The position numbers and the translations under genes are program-made. From Rhynchonema sp. JSB1_4 (taxonomy: Eukaryota; Nematoda; Chromadorea; Monhysterida; Xyalidae), in the NCBI GenBank assembly GCA_030248065.1, contig JASAMV010003979.1, positions 18,971 to 82,970 on the forward strand: a stretch of 64,000 nucleotides of DNA. The letters are read 5' to 3'. The notes under the pieces were generated by a model, which was not told the origin of the DNA, did no database searches, and saw only the letters and a program-made list of their open reading frames with translations. Shown here one piece after another: positions 38,094 to 50,059 of this stretch (its first letter is position 1; each line of letters starts with the position of its first letter).

Positions 38094-38099
38094 AATAAA
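38094..38099 (+). terminator. Poly(A) signal AATAAA for the GPCR gene
   Basis: A canonical AATAAA 45 nt after the stop codon, in an A/T-rich stretch. Confidence 0.6.
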
Positions 38100-40244
38100 A
38101 ATATTTGTTTAAAATTTGAGATAGGTTTTTAAGTAAATTGATGTGAGGGGCGCGGAACAGGGTTGCACCCAATGTAATGTACAGGAACGACACTGCCCAC
38201 ACGCAACCAGAAAGCTCTTCAAATTATTCTAAATTTTGTTCATTCTCTGGAAATAGATGCCATTGCAGGCGCAGAGAGGTGGGGCACAGATGTGCACTTG
38301 ATACAACACCAGCCGCGGTCACACAATAACATTAGCCGGTGGACGGACATAAAAGGTTCAAAACACACCGGGTCACAATTATTTTAAAGCTGAGAACATG
38401 GGTGCCGCAACCTCACACTCACAACAGGAGCTTTACCGAAAGCGATGCGGACAAACTTATCGAAAAATGGGGCCCAACAAATATACAATGCGATTGACAC
38501 CGGCTGGGCTTAGGCAAATGAAGAGCGGCTTTCGGTCCAGCTGGTGTCCCGGATTGTATAATTGTGTGGCTGGGCCGTAGCTTGGAATCTGCGACAAGAT
38601 TCTGTGACCAGGTGTGCCTGCGCGGAATTTCACAACCTACTGTATTTTTAGTTTAGATCCTGTCCACAACAGTGAAACTACCGTGTTTCGTTGTTGGTGT
38701 GTGCATGCCTTCACATTCTGTGTGGGTGATGCACATCTGTGCACCTGCTTGCACCCCCGAATCCGAGTAACACCAACAAGCTACAGTATCGATAATGTTG
38801 TTGTTCAAGGTTAGGTTGGCGGTTACTGGCACCAATTTAGTGCCCTGTCGTGGTCCAGCTGCGCGCTTGATTGATGAAAAGCTTGGAGTTTGTCGGATAC
38901 TTTTGCTTTTAGGGTTCACTTTCGAATTCTGGGCGCTTTTCATCACCACTGTAACATGTCACAAACGCAAGTCAGTGATTCATGCTGTTGTTTATGTTTT
39001 GAGCGCCAACTTCAAAATTGGTGTTCTGCCTTTCACCACAACGCTCATGCACAGAACATCTTGTGAGACAGCAAAGGTGTGGTGATGCTTCAGCTGTACG
39101 TATTATACACAGGTGTGCAGTGCATGCAATTCAATACACCCAGTGTAGCGTACAATAGTGTATGTATCAATCAGATGAAAATCATAAGAAATGCGTAGAA
39201 AGTGGTGGTCAGAGGAAATCTCGACACACACACGCACACCTGGCCTTGCGGGTGCGCACGTTTTCTTGGCATGTTACAGTGTTCAAGGCTAAATGCACAT
39301 GTGCCGTGCGGTTGTATACGCCTTTTACCGCATGCAGCTGGGCGCAGAGATAAACCCTGCACGATGATACAGCATTCTTGACATGTACGATCGTGCGTGA
39401 CTGCTATCTCTCGGATTCTGCCAGTTTTGTTGGAAATGGGTACATTTCTGTGTGTCTACATGCCACCACCAGGTTATGGTAAGTGCCACTGTCCACATGT
39501 GCGAACAAGTCTGCGTGGCATCTTCTTTCTGTCTTGCAATGTTTACCGAGATTGCTTTGTGCCTGATCCGCAGCTGTGCGGTGTCAACACAGGTGAGCAG
39601 CGCACCAATTGCCACTCTTGCAGCATTGTGCGCGAAATGGACAAGGTCCCTTTTTTGTAATAGGTTTATTCATACTGTGTGCCCTAGCCATCGTGGTGTG
39701 ACAGACTGATGCACCTGTGCACGTTTTCAGCTTTCCCTTTTGTAACTTTCGACCTTACTCTTTTTCCTTCATTTTTCGTCTGCGTTTTCTTGGTGAACAA
39801 TCTGTGCTGTATAGAACACCGTGTGCAACAAACAACAACGCCACACTGTATGGCCTGCGAACAATCTCGTGCACACCTTTGCAGATCAAGATTTTTGTTG
39901 TCACAAGAGATCCCAAGGTCATCACGCCCCTCGCAACCTGTTTGTCTTTTACAGGGTTATTGCCCCAGCCTACAGCTGTATTTGGACATCCATCGTTTTC
40001 TTGGGAGAAAAAGAGTTCACTTCTCACCCCCACACGCACTGCTGTATTGTTGGTTTGCCAGTGCAAGCCGCACCTGTGCAGTGGTGGTGGCTGGCAGCTC
40101 AGCAGACATTCTGAAAGGAGTGAAAACAGTACCTGGGTCGTACCACAACCGTATAACTCACGCCTCTTTTGTCGATTTGTGCTGGTAGTGCGCATAGGAG
40201 TCTGATTTTCCATTCGGTGATTAAAACCAAATTTTCCAAAGCCA
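38100..40244 (+). other. Interval between GPCR and bHLH genes
   Basis: It probably includes upstream control sequence for the bHLH gene. Two ORFs are noted without support: 38398-38580 (60 aa, starting MGAATSHS) and 39397-39660 (87 aa, with CHCPH and NCHSC clusters). Neither has a recognisable family or linked exons. Confidence 0.35.
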
Positions 40245-40281
40245 TTTTCAGAAATTCACTTTATTTCGCCGACAACAAAAA

Positions 40282-42120
40282 ATGTCGACGCGAGCAAGAT
40301 TTCGGCACCAAGCGACAAAGTCCAACACACCAACCGGCCAGCAACGGCCACTCAACTTTGCACTGCCGTCGCGACACCGTGCCAGACTGCGACACACACG
40401 ATCGACCATGAGCTGTAAATCGGACGATTCCGGATTTGTGTCTGATCAGACATCGCCCGGATCCGCAATTGTGGACAGCAGGTGCGTTTATGACGTCACG
40501 TGACAATCTGGTGCACATCTTTGGGGTCACGTTCCAATCGGATGTACACTGGCGATGTCCTGGTACACCGATCGTCTGTGAAAAACGGACGAAACGGCCA
40601 AAGCCCACCACTGCTGACTGCGTATCGATAACAGCAGTACGCAAGCGTTGGACCAAACAACGGAGCAGACCGACCAAGCAACTTGGGTTTTTATTTCATG
40701 CTGATCGCAACAATCATGTTTTGCAGGCCGCACGATCACGTACAGCCGCTGGATCTGAGCTCGAAGTCTGCGACCGAGTGGCAGCCACAAACGATAATGC
40801 GACCCATTGTGCTACCACCGAATTCAACCACTGGTCTGAACCCGGAAGCCAGTCTGGAATCTGCCGTCAAAGCATTGCTATCCCTTGGCCTGGCCATGTC
40901 TCCGGAATTGCTGCTTCAAACCACTTTACTGCTGAACGCACAGTCATTGAACCCTGAGTCGCCAAGGCAATCTGGCACCTGTGCAAGCGTGGAACCACAA
41001 CAAGCCACAACGATTGTATGTGAAATCGATGATTCACAGACTGGTGCAATTGAAACAACAGACAGTACCGCAACGATTAACAATAATCACAAACGCAGTC
41101 GAAAGCCAACCAAGCCGCGTAAAATCATCAAAATCGACCATCATACTGCACCAGCGACACGCCAAGAGAGTAGCAACAATAATGACGTCTCATGTGTACG
41201 TCACAGTCTGCGTCCGTATAAAGAGTCAATGGACCGGACCGAGGCAGGGACCGTGATCAATCCAGCGACCGGCAACAAAGTGCGGCGCAATTACAAGAAC
41301 ATGACCCGGGAACGACGGGTGGAGGCGAACGCAAGGGAACGCACAAGAGTACGCCGATCTTTCATGATTGATTGCTCAAAATAGGAAACCATGCAAAGCA
41401 ATGATCTTTATACGGGTGCCAAAATTGGTGATAACATATGAAGCGGTTGTTGACGTGTGTCGGTATTTGGTGGTGGATGTTTGCCGAAATTTCGTTCACC
41501 GCAGAGCTTGGTAATCCATTCCGACAGCCAAGTTCTTGATGTATGACTGTGAAATGTATAGTAGCCATCGAAACCTATACTTTACTAATTCCAAATTAAA
41601 TCAATCCACCATAATTCCCGCAGGTGCACACGATCGGCAGTGCATTCGACCAGCTTCGTTCAATGATTCCATGTTTGAGCACCGAACAGAAACTGTCCAA
41701 ATTGTCAATACTACGCATTTCATGCCATTACATTATGCTGCTGGGAGCCATGAATGGTAAAGGTTGGTATCGAATTTTGTAGGTTGGAAAGTTTGTTGAC
41801 CTTGTTGAAATCGGGCATGTCTCGGCACCTCCCTGCACCACCGCTGGCTGTGTGACCATGAAACTGAAACTACACTGATGATGACCTGGTGTATACGTGG
41901 TCCGTGAAAACAGATAGACACGGGTACGATAGCAACGCACGCTGCACAATCCTGACAGAACATCGAACAAAGTGGCCATGCGAACCGCAACCACTTGAAC
42001 TTTACAGACTACAGCGCTGATCAAAGGGGCTATACCGTGTCGGAATGCGTGTCGATGCTAAACGATGCCATGATCGCTGAATGCAAGGGCTCGAAGCAAA
42101 AAGTGATAACCAAGCATTGA
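40282..42120 (+). CDS. net/ATOH8-family bHLH transcription factor
   Basis: Exons 40282-40481, 40727-41348, 41624-41756 and 42008-42120 total 1068 nt (355 aa) with phases 2, 0 and 1 at the junctions. The bHLH runs from about residue 260: basic region RRVEANARERTR, split by an intron exactly before VHTIGSAFDQLRSMIPC, then QKLSKLSILRISCHYI. After the bHLH comes DYSADQRGYTVSECV, which matches the conserved tail of ATOH8 and distinguishes the net family from other atonal relatives. It is expected to be a nuclear E-box-binding regulator of differentiation. PLDLS at 74-78 matches the CtBP corepressor-binding motif. The N-terminal half is low complexity (Asn/Thr/Ser) with a basic KPTKPRKIIK stretch. 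TTTTCAG at 40245-40251 upstream of the ATG could be a trans-splice or 5'-UTR acceptor. The gene is convergent with the TRIM-like gene. Confidence 0.95.
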
Positions 42121-43129
42121 CAAAAATGTGAAAACTTCAGCCCAAAATTTCTGTTGATCCTGAACCAGAAAATGTCATCTCATAGCTTGCCAAACTGGTA
42201 TACCAGTTACTGGTAATAAAACGCTTATCCGCCAGCAACCCGAGGCAATTCACCAGATTTTATCGCGAAACGAAATAATTAACAAGTAAGCGAGAAAGGG
42301 AAAACCGACTGGATCAAAATTCGCAGACGAGGAAAACACAAGTGAAACAAAAATTGAACCAAACTAAAATTGATAATGTTGGACGCCAAAAACAACCGCT
42401 CGAAAAAACTAAATGCAACATGACCGTAGTTAAACTAAGAGCGATAATTCGATATTACAAAGTGAGCAGAGAAAATTTACATTAGTATCAGTAGAGTCGG
42501 GTGCTGACCGACAAGCAGTAGAAACCTTTGTGACAAGATCAAATCACTTCAATGACCGGACAACATGATAAAACTCAAAATAGAGATTACTCAGTTTCAG
42601 TTGCATCTATCAGTATCTATACAAATCTCAATAGCACACCCTGCTGGTCCAGTTTCACTTGGCACACTAATGCAATAGATACATACAGGCTTCAAATTCA
42701 ATTCAGTGCCTGTGCAATCAAAAGACAAAAACCAAAAATAAATCAACATCATTTCGTAGGCGTTCGTTCTCACTCATACATTGAATCTACCTGATGGTGT
42801 TGGTGACTGCAATTAACAATATAATTCCCAACAAACAAAATGAACCGAAAAAGGCAATGTTGGCATGATATTACGCTAAGGAAAGACAAAAAACCCGACT
42901 TTAAACCCAGAACTAACACTCTCTTGGGTCGGTATACTACTACTACTACAAGTACTGAAAGTGAAAACAGGTAATCAACATGGTCACTGAATTCAATTGA
43001 TTGACTGATTTTTGTATATTACTCGATGAACGAGATGAGTGTGGCGGATAAATCAGAGGAGAGAAAATGCATGTTTACAATAAGCTGTTGGTTTGCCATA
43101 TTTGGTCTATTCGCCCCACCTCTCATTAC
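42121..43129. other. Interval between convergent 3' ends
   Basis: A/T-rich sequence with an AATAAA-like motif near 42736 that could serve the bHLH gene. No coding exon was recognised. Confidence 0.5.
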
Positions 43130-46100
43130 CTAACGTCTACGTCCCCCACGTCTACCGCCCCTGTTGCGTGCACGTGAGCCACGACCACGAGTTGGTGCTG
43201 CATGAAAGTAGCTGCTGTCGTTCATGTCATCGTGATCAGACTCATTCTGCAATCTTGTGACGTTTTTAATTTGGATTTCAATTTTTTATTATTGTAACTT
43301 ATAAGGTTTGTGATAGTGTCGTGAGAATGATGTTCTCAAAAACAAACGCGATCACTCACCGATTCCTCGAATGAATCATTGGCGTGCGTGCTGCAGCCGG
43401 CTGCGTCACCGGAGTTGGGCGCAGACTGAACAAGAAATGTTAACAAATACAACAGTTGGAATCGATTCTAACAAATTGTCTGTGTTGATTGATTAATTTA
43501 TTGCGAGGGCACCCAGTCAAAAATGAGGAAGAAGATTGGAATAAACATAATTACCGGGTGTGAGATTCACAGAAATAAAAATAAATACAAAACAGGGAGT
43601 GGAATTTACGGATCGCCTGTGTTCAGCATCCAATCATCCAACGTCAGCTAAAACATCATCAACGTACTTTGGCCCGTTTGGCGCTTGGCGGCGATTGTCC
43701 GTCACCACTGCCGCCAGCTGCCGGTGTAGTGCACACAGATGTTTCACGCGCACTGTATGGTGTGTCGTTCATAATGTGTTGCAGCAATGCGTTGTCGTCC
43801 GGGTTCATCATAGCGCCATTACCTGAATTTGCAAGTACAAGTACAACAATGCATATTTTGCATTCACAGCATGTTCGAAGTTACCGACAATCTCGGCCAT
43901 GGTAAAAGCTTTGTCTGAATAAACCAATTTTACGCTGGGCGAAAATGGTAGCAGATGTAAATCTCCAACTTCTTGAACACAAAAAAGTCACGGTGTTTCC
44001 AGATATTGGACTACAGTTGACAAGAAAGCACGAGCTCGGGCGACAAAAAATACCGGACCCGTCTCGGACAACGACATGGCCATTTTCAAGTGTCGTGCAT
44101 TCTCCCGTTCCCATGCGCGCAATCGACCGTGGATGTCGTCCAAAATCATCGAGAACGTTTGCTGCATTTTGCCTGTCTGCAATTGAAAACAACACAACAT
44201 CGTCAGATATGTACACTGCGGCCGGCTTCATCTGAATTATTATTATATACTGTATCTTCCTGCGGATGAATTGCGGTTCGTAAAGTTGGCACTGCGCCCG
44301 ATGTTCTGTTCTCTTTTACTGAGTGGGATGAAACCAACGTTTTGTCGAAAATCTCGGCTGAGAATGGCGATTGTGTCGCACATTTTGTCAATTTCCTCCT
44401 GCTCCTGTTTGTTGAACACGTGTGCGTTGTCCTCGCTATCGTGCTTTCGGATCGCCGACTCGATCTCCAGCTGAAATATGATTTAATTTTGGGCGTTAAA
44501 GCCGTGGCAACTCCAACTCATAAAAACAGAACTGCCCAAAATATACAAATATAGATACAAAATGCATATTTTATGAGATGCGAAATGGGCAAGAGAATCA
44601 CGAATTCGCGTCTCACCTTTGCGGATTCCAGTTTCTCACTGTACGCGCCGCCAATGCGTTTGTAGAGGTGCACGGAGCGTTGCAGTGCTTCGTTCAGTTT
44701 GCGCACCGACTTATCCACTTCACCGCCACTGGCCTGCTCCAGCGCGACGCAGATACGATTCAACACCGGTTGCATCTGGGTATGTGGAAATATCCATTTT
44801 TCCCCGAAAAGACCGTTTTTAGAGGTCAAAATAATAGCAGAGCCGAACCGAAATTTTTCTGGGCACTGGAAAAATATCGGAAATTTTCGGGAAAATTTCC
44901 AAATTTTCTTAAACAAATTGACAAATACAGAGTCGTGAGGTCAGTTTCTCTAATTGTGCAAGAACATAATTTTTGTGTGGTTTGGTCGACTTGTCCAGCA
45001 TGTCTTTTCCTCATGAAGCAATTGTAAACCACATTTTGATCAAATGTACTCCATTTGTAGAGAGGACTAACTTTTTTCAGAAAATGGATTTTTCCAGAAA
45101 AATAGCAACCAAACATTTGGGGAATAAAACACAATTTCAGCGAATTACACCAGAAAAAACGTATTTCCATCGAAAATGAACAACATATATCCAACAAGAC
45201 AAAAGTCTGAAAAACACACCGATGAGTTCTTGTAATCCAGCCAGATCTTTCGTTTTTCATCAAGGATCTCCTTCATGTCTACCCAGCAGTGATTCTTGTG
45301 TCCCTTGGTCAGCACGCAGTTGGTACACAGCTGAATAAATGATGGAATTAAAAATTATATATTTAAAAAAACGTCGTTTGTTCGTAAGTTCCGTCACCTG
45401 AACATCATCGCACGTGCGGCACACAAATGCGTCTTTGCACTTCACTTTCTCGTTGCACGACGAACACATGACTCTGGAAAGCAACCACCTCTGATCCACA
45501 GATCCAAATTTTATAAAAAGAGAAAGAACTTGAAATGAAATGCACTTTTTCGAGTCTGCCGTTTCCTCCCTGCTGGCACTCTGCTTCACATTGTCGATCA
45601 TTCGCTTCAAATCGTAATTGGTCCGCAGCCCGCCCGCCGGGACGGTCGTGTCTTGACGACAGATCGGACAATTGATCTTCTTCCTCGACTGGAATTCATT
45701 AAAATCTGAGACAATAAAAAACGAAACGAGAACTGACAAAAAACACAGAAATCAAGCGAAACACACCCCCAATTTCATCAGGCCTTGCGCACACTTGTCA
45801 CACAACGAATGGCCACAGCTGAGTTGTTTGGGATCAACATACGTCGACAAACAGATTGGACAGTCGGGCACAAGATCACCGCCTGAAATAGAGAAAAGTA
45901 GCAAAATGCTACTGCGCAAAAAATTAAACCAAACCTTGCGACGAGCAAGACGACGTGTTCAGTAAAGCATCACTATTCGTTTTCGTTGTTGCAGCAGAAA
46001 CGGCAGCGATCGTCATCGTGCTGTCACTGCTTTCGTCAACGCTTGTCGCGCTCGCCATTGACGCTGCTGCTGCTGCAGGCGAGTCGCGCGAAGGTGACGT

Positions 46101-46142
46101 TTGTGCCATGATTCCGGTAATAAAATCACGAATCGAGCCCAT
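43130..46142 (-). CDS. TRIM-like protein: RING, B-box, coiled coil, Arg/Gly-rich tail
   Basis: Exons (plus coordinates, read right to left) 45935-46142, 45767-45882, 45546-45688, 45398-45473, 45220-45330, 44617-44775, 44339-44470, 44059-44176, 43885-43914, 43668-43822, 43360-43425 and 43130-43246 sum to 1431 nt (476 aa). The N-terminus (1-69) is Ala/Ser/Thr-rich. The C3HC4 RING uses C77, C80, C92, H94, C97, C100, C115 and C118 (CPIC, CGHSLCDKC, CPIC). A B-box-like finger uses C159, C162, C174, C177, C183, C186, H192 and H195. Helical, coiled-coil-prone sequence follows (about 198-340). The C-terminal 140 residues are acidic and low complexity, ending in repeated RG (RGRGSRARNRGG). The RING predicts E3 ubiquitin ligase activity. 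There is no SPRY, NHL or other known TRIM C-terminal domain. The donor of exon 44339-44470 is the least certain junction. Confidence 0.88.
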
Positions 46143-47170
46143 TTTTTTTGGTTTTGGCTTTCGACAAGGATGTCCGGCTATCGAACAAACGAGAGCGGCA
46201 CCGAATGGCTGGAGTGTATACTGTCATAAACAACCGTTTTTTTCGAATACTTTTCCAGTACTTAAGAAGGTAATTTCGAAAAATATAACAATTTCAGTGC
46301 AAAATTTGTTCGAAGTGACGAGAGTGCTCTTGAAGAGTGTTGAAGTCAGTCGAAAACACTTGATTTACCTGCTTTTTGGCCCGGGCCAAAAAGTTCTGTG
46401 CTAGAGCCAATTTTTCACTGAAATCGAAAAACTCGTCAATTTTGCATTACAATTTCTTGGGAAAAAAGTACCGATATTTTTCCGATCAAAAACCGAAAAA
46501 GTACCCACGGAAAAATAAATGGAAAAGTATTCGGGTCTATGAAACAAAAACGTTTTTTTGGGTTTTTTTCGGAAAAGAACCGGTTTTTTTAGCCTGCCAG
46601 TATACTGGAACTGGAGTGGCGGCGAGAATGTGCCCCACGTTCAAGCTTTATTTCTAAAATCTAAATAAATCCCTATTTTATACTTGCGTATTTTTCCGAT
46701 AAGTATATTTTTGAAAAAAACCGTTTTTTTCGGAAAAAACCGTTTTTTTCAAATATTTTTCCAGTAATTAAGGATACCCATATACTGGCGGAAAAACCGG
46801 TTTTTTATATTTCGTGAAAAAAAACCGATAAAGAACCGCAGTGTAAATGGATAGGGCAAGCCCAAATAAGGTATTTTTGACACATTGTGATGTTAGCACA
46901 GACACCACAGTGGTGTCTATGGGTGTTTTGTTTTTGATGCCCATTGTGACTAAAACAGTTGAAACAAGCCACATTGATATCGCCCGCGCTATACTGGCGT
47001 ATTTTTCCGCAAAATATATTTTGGGAAAAAACCGTTTTTTTCCAAATATTTTTCCAGTACTGAAGGATACCCATGGTCCAAAAACGCCTATTTCGGAGAC
47101 AATTTCGTCAGGAAACGGCCTGAAACAGTCTAAAAATGCACTTGGAGATTAAAAAGTGCTCATTGTGAAC
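46143..47170. repeat. Dispersed poly-pyrimidine/purine repeat (CCGTTTTTTTC family)
   Basis: Blocks of the form AAAACCGTTTTTTTC followed by AAATATTTTTCCAGTA recur at about 46.23, 46.74 and 47.03 kb, and related AAAACCG/CGGTTTTTT blocks recur at 48.0-48.13 and 48.6-48.74 kb. The 46.20-47.07 kb copies have companion phrases GTATACTGGC and GGATACCCAT. No coding sequence is seen. Confidence 0.7.
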
Positions 47171-47917
47171 CAGTGTAGTTCCTGGGGGGAGGGGGGTCCC
47201 CCCTCGGGTACACTATCTTCCCCTCAGGTGGTACACTATCCCCCTATCTCCCCCTCCGGGTACACTATCTCCCCCAATTTTTGCCTAAAATAGGCATTTT
47301 TAGGCCTAAAATGGGCATTTTTAGGCCAAAAATGAGTGATTTTCAGGTCAATGTTCTCAAAAGTCGCCAAAATACCCTTTTTCTGAAGATTTTTTTCCAA
47401 AAAGGGGCAAAAATAGGTCAAATTTTCTACCTCAAAAAGTGACTCGGGGGTACACTATCTCCCCCTCCGAAAAAAACGGAGGGTCCGCTATCTCCCCCTC
47501 CGGACCAGTGTAGTTCCTGGTCCGGCGCGGCGGTTAGTGTACCTACCCCTTTTTTCCGTGCGGCGGTTAGTGTACCTCCCTGGGGGGGAAGGGGGGGGAA
47601 GACCCAAATCCAGGAAAAAGTCACTTTTTGAGGTAGAAAATTTGACCGATTTTTGCCCCTTTTTGGAAAAAATTCTCCATAAAAAGGGTATTTTGGCGAC
47701 TTTTGACATCATTGACCTAAAAATCACCCATTTTAGGCCTAAAAATGGCCATTTTAGGCCTAAAAATCCCGATTTTAGGCAAAAATTGAGGCGGTTAGTG
47801 TACCTGGCGCGGCGGTTAGTGTACTAGTGTACCTTGGTCGCGGCGGTTAGTGTACCTTAGGGGGTGGACCCCCCTCCCCCCCAGGAACTACACTGCTCCG
47901 GACCAGGAACTACACTG
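47171..47917. mobile_element. hAT-like non-autonomous element, outer, with 8-bp duplication
   Basis: Starts CAGTGTAGTTCCTGG and ends with its complement. TTGTGAAC is duplicated at 47163-47170 and 47918-47925. The interior consists of GGTACACTATCTCCCCC repeats and TTTTTAGGCC-rich sequence. There is no transposase ORF. Confidence 0.88.
47506..47895. mobile_element. hAT-like element nested in the previous one
   Basis: It has the same CAGTGTAGTTCCTGG terminal repeat and its own 8-bp duplication CTCCGGAC (47498-47505 and 47896-47903). Its interior is an inverted relative of the outer element's interior, so the pair looks like a palindrome of about 750 bp. It carries tandem GCGGCGGTTAGTGTACC units. 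Confidence 0.88.
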
Positions 47918-48135
47918 TTGTGAACTGTTTAGTACCGATATGCATTGGTTTTAACAACATCCTCTCGCAACCTTGGAAAATAGCTCGGAAATTTTTGGAA
48001 AAAAACCGTTTTTTTCCAAAAGTTGCCACTTGGAAAAATTTCCGGAAAAATAAAAACGTATTTTTCCGGGCCTCGGAAAAAAACGGTTTTTTTCGGTTTT
48101 TTTCCGAAAAAAAACGGTTTTTTCCGGCCCGCAAG

Positions 48136-48545
48136 TACCGTATTGTCGGAAATAGAACCCGGGGGGCCTATTTTTTCACTGGGGTCATTTTGGGGGGTTC
48201 AATTTATGGGGGGGTCAATTATTGGGGGGGGTTATATTTTTCATTTGGCCCCCGACGAAAAAAATCATTGTTAATAATGCTCCTAAAAATGGCCTGTTTA
48301 GGGTATTTTCTGCCTTTAACAGCGTTAATTATGCTTAAAAAGCCGTATTCTGCTGAAAACGCAAGCGTAAACAACGTTTGACACAACAACACAGCCTTAC
48401 CATACCACTAATCAGTGGTACGGTGAAGGTTTGGGGTGGGGTTCTATTAATGGGGGGGTCAATTAATGGGGGGTTCTATTTTTGATTTCGAGCCATTTAG
48501 GGGGGGTTCAATTAATGGGGGGGTTTTATTTCCGACAATACGGTA
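48136..48545. mobile_element. 410-bp foldback with TACCGTATTGTCGGAAAT ends
   Basis: TACCGTATTGTCGGAAAT at the left is exactly complemented at the right. The interior is rich in GGGGGG and GGGTTCAATTAATGG-like units. TA at both ends fits a TA-target (Tc1/mariner-like) MITE. Confidence 0.8.
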
Positions 48546-49039
48546 TAGCCCGCGCATGGCCAAAGTTGTTCTGAACAAAAACTATTTCCCAACTTCTGCC
48601 AAAAATTGGAAAATTTCGTGAAAAAAAAACCGATGTTTCCCGGAGGCTCAGGTTTTTTTCGGTCTTTTTTCGGTTTTTTTCACGTCCCAGGTGTGGGCCC
48701 GTTTTTTTCGTTTTTCGTGAAAAAAAAACGTTTTTTTCCATTCGCCAGTATACCGCATTCCCTAAAATAGAGCCCCCTAAAAGGGGTCAGTGAAAAAATA
48801 CAACCCCCATGCATAGTAGTGGCTGGGGGGGGGGGTTGGGGGGGGGGGGGGTTACCCCCCTCTCAGTACTTACCTACCACAAAACCCGAGGGGGGGTTGG
48901 GGGGGTTGAGTACTTACCTCTCACAACTCCAAATCATACCTCTCACAAGCAATTTTATACCTTTTTAAGGCAAAAATCGGTGTTTTTCGACCTTATTTTC
49001 CCAAAAATCGCGCGCTCCGCGTACTACCTTAAAAAGTAC

Positions 49040-49893
49040 TACCGTAAAAACCTAAATACAGCCCCCCCGTAATACAGCCCCCCCAAAAAGGGGTCAGTGA
49101 ATTAATAGAGCCCCCCCCCGGAATAGAGTCCCCCCCCCAAAGCAGTGGTGTCGTTGAGAAATCGAAATTTTCCCATACCCAGCCCAATTTTCGGGAAATT
49201 TCCCATACATACCCCCAAAAATCAAAAATTTCCCATACCAGGGGGGGGGGGGGTTTTCCAAAAACTCAAAAATTTCCCATACCCGAGGGTGGGGGTTTTG
49301 AAAAAAATGACCCCAAAAATCTTCTAAAAGTGCCAAAATTGGTCTAAAAAGTGCTTAAAACAGAGTTTTCTTGCGGTAGTAAGCGATTTTTGACATTTTT
49401 GGACGAAAAATGGCCAATTTTGGTACTTCTCGGGGTCAAAAAGTCATTTCTTAGGGGTGCTTGTTCCAAAAGTGAAAAATTTCCCATACCCCATACCCCC
49501 GGCCGATTTCCCATACCCCATACCAGGGGGGTAACCCCCCCCAACCCCCCCCAACGACACCACTGCCCCAAAGTAACATCCCCTATACAGTAGTGTATTA
49601 AGGCTTGATAGTGGTGCACAGGTACATTTATGCACGTTTGTTGTTCGTTCAGAGCACATAATACGCCTCTTATTGACGAATAGACACGAATAAATGCAAT
49701 TACAAGCGAAAAAACATCCTTTCAAACCCCTTTTTTGGGGTTTTTAGGGGTATTTCTGGGAACAATTTTTTCCGGTTTGGGTCAGTGAATTAATAGAAGC
49801 CCCCCCGGAATAGAGCCCCCCCGTTATAGAGCCCCCCCAAAATGGGGTCAGTGAGTTAATAGAGCCCCCCCTTCTATTTAGGTTTTTACGGTA
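49040..49893. mobile_element. TACCGTA-ended MITE interrupted by a hAT insertion
   Basis: TACCGTAAAAACCTAAAT at the left and its complement at the right. Arms carry AATAGAGCCCCCCC units. The element is related to 48136-48545 and is split by the insertion at 49143-49565. Confidence 0.7.
49143..49565. mobile_element. 423-bp hAT-like element with 8-bp duplication
   Basis: CAGTGGTGTCGTTG and its complement form the ends. CCCCAAAG is present on both sides (49135-49142 and 49566-49573). The interior repeats AATTTCCCATACC units between runs of G and C. Confidence 0.88.
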
Positions 49894-50059
49894 TTTTTAC
49901 CTCAATTTTTGGCCAAAATTGTATCACAAAAACGGTGTTTTTTCGCCTTTTTGGGTGACCAAAATCATACCTCTCACGCTTCCGGTCCCAACCCCGCATC
50001 ATACTTACCTCCCACACATGGGCCTGCCACTACACTGCCCCCATGTACATGGTCCCGAA

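Noticed and set aside
38398..38580. 60-aa ORF starting MGAATSHS (possible myristoylation site)
   Set aside because: Too short to judge, with no family match or associated exon.
39397..39660. Cys-containing 87-aa ORF
   Set aside because: The Cys spacing fits no known zinc-finger or disulfide fold, and three other frames are open across the same bases.
43560..44235. Plus-strand ORFs opposite the TRIM-like gene
   Set aside because: They are antisense shadows of exons that carry consistent phases on the minus strand.
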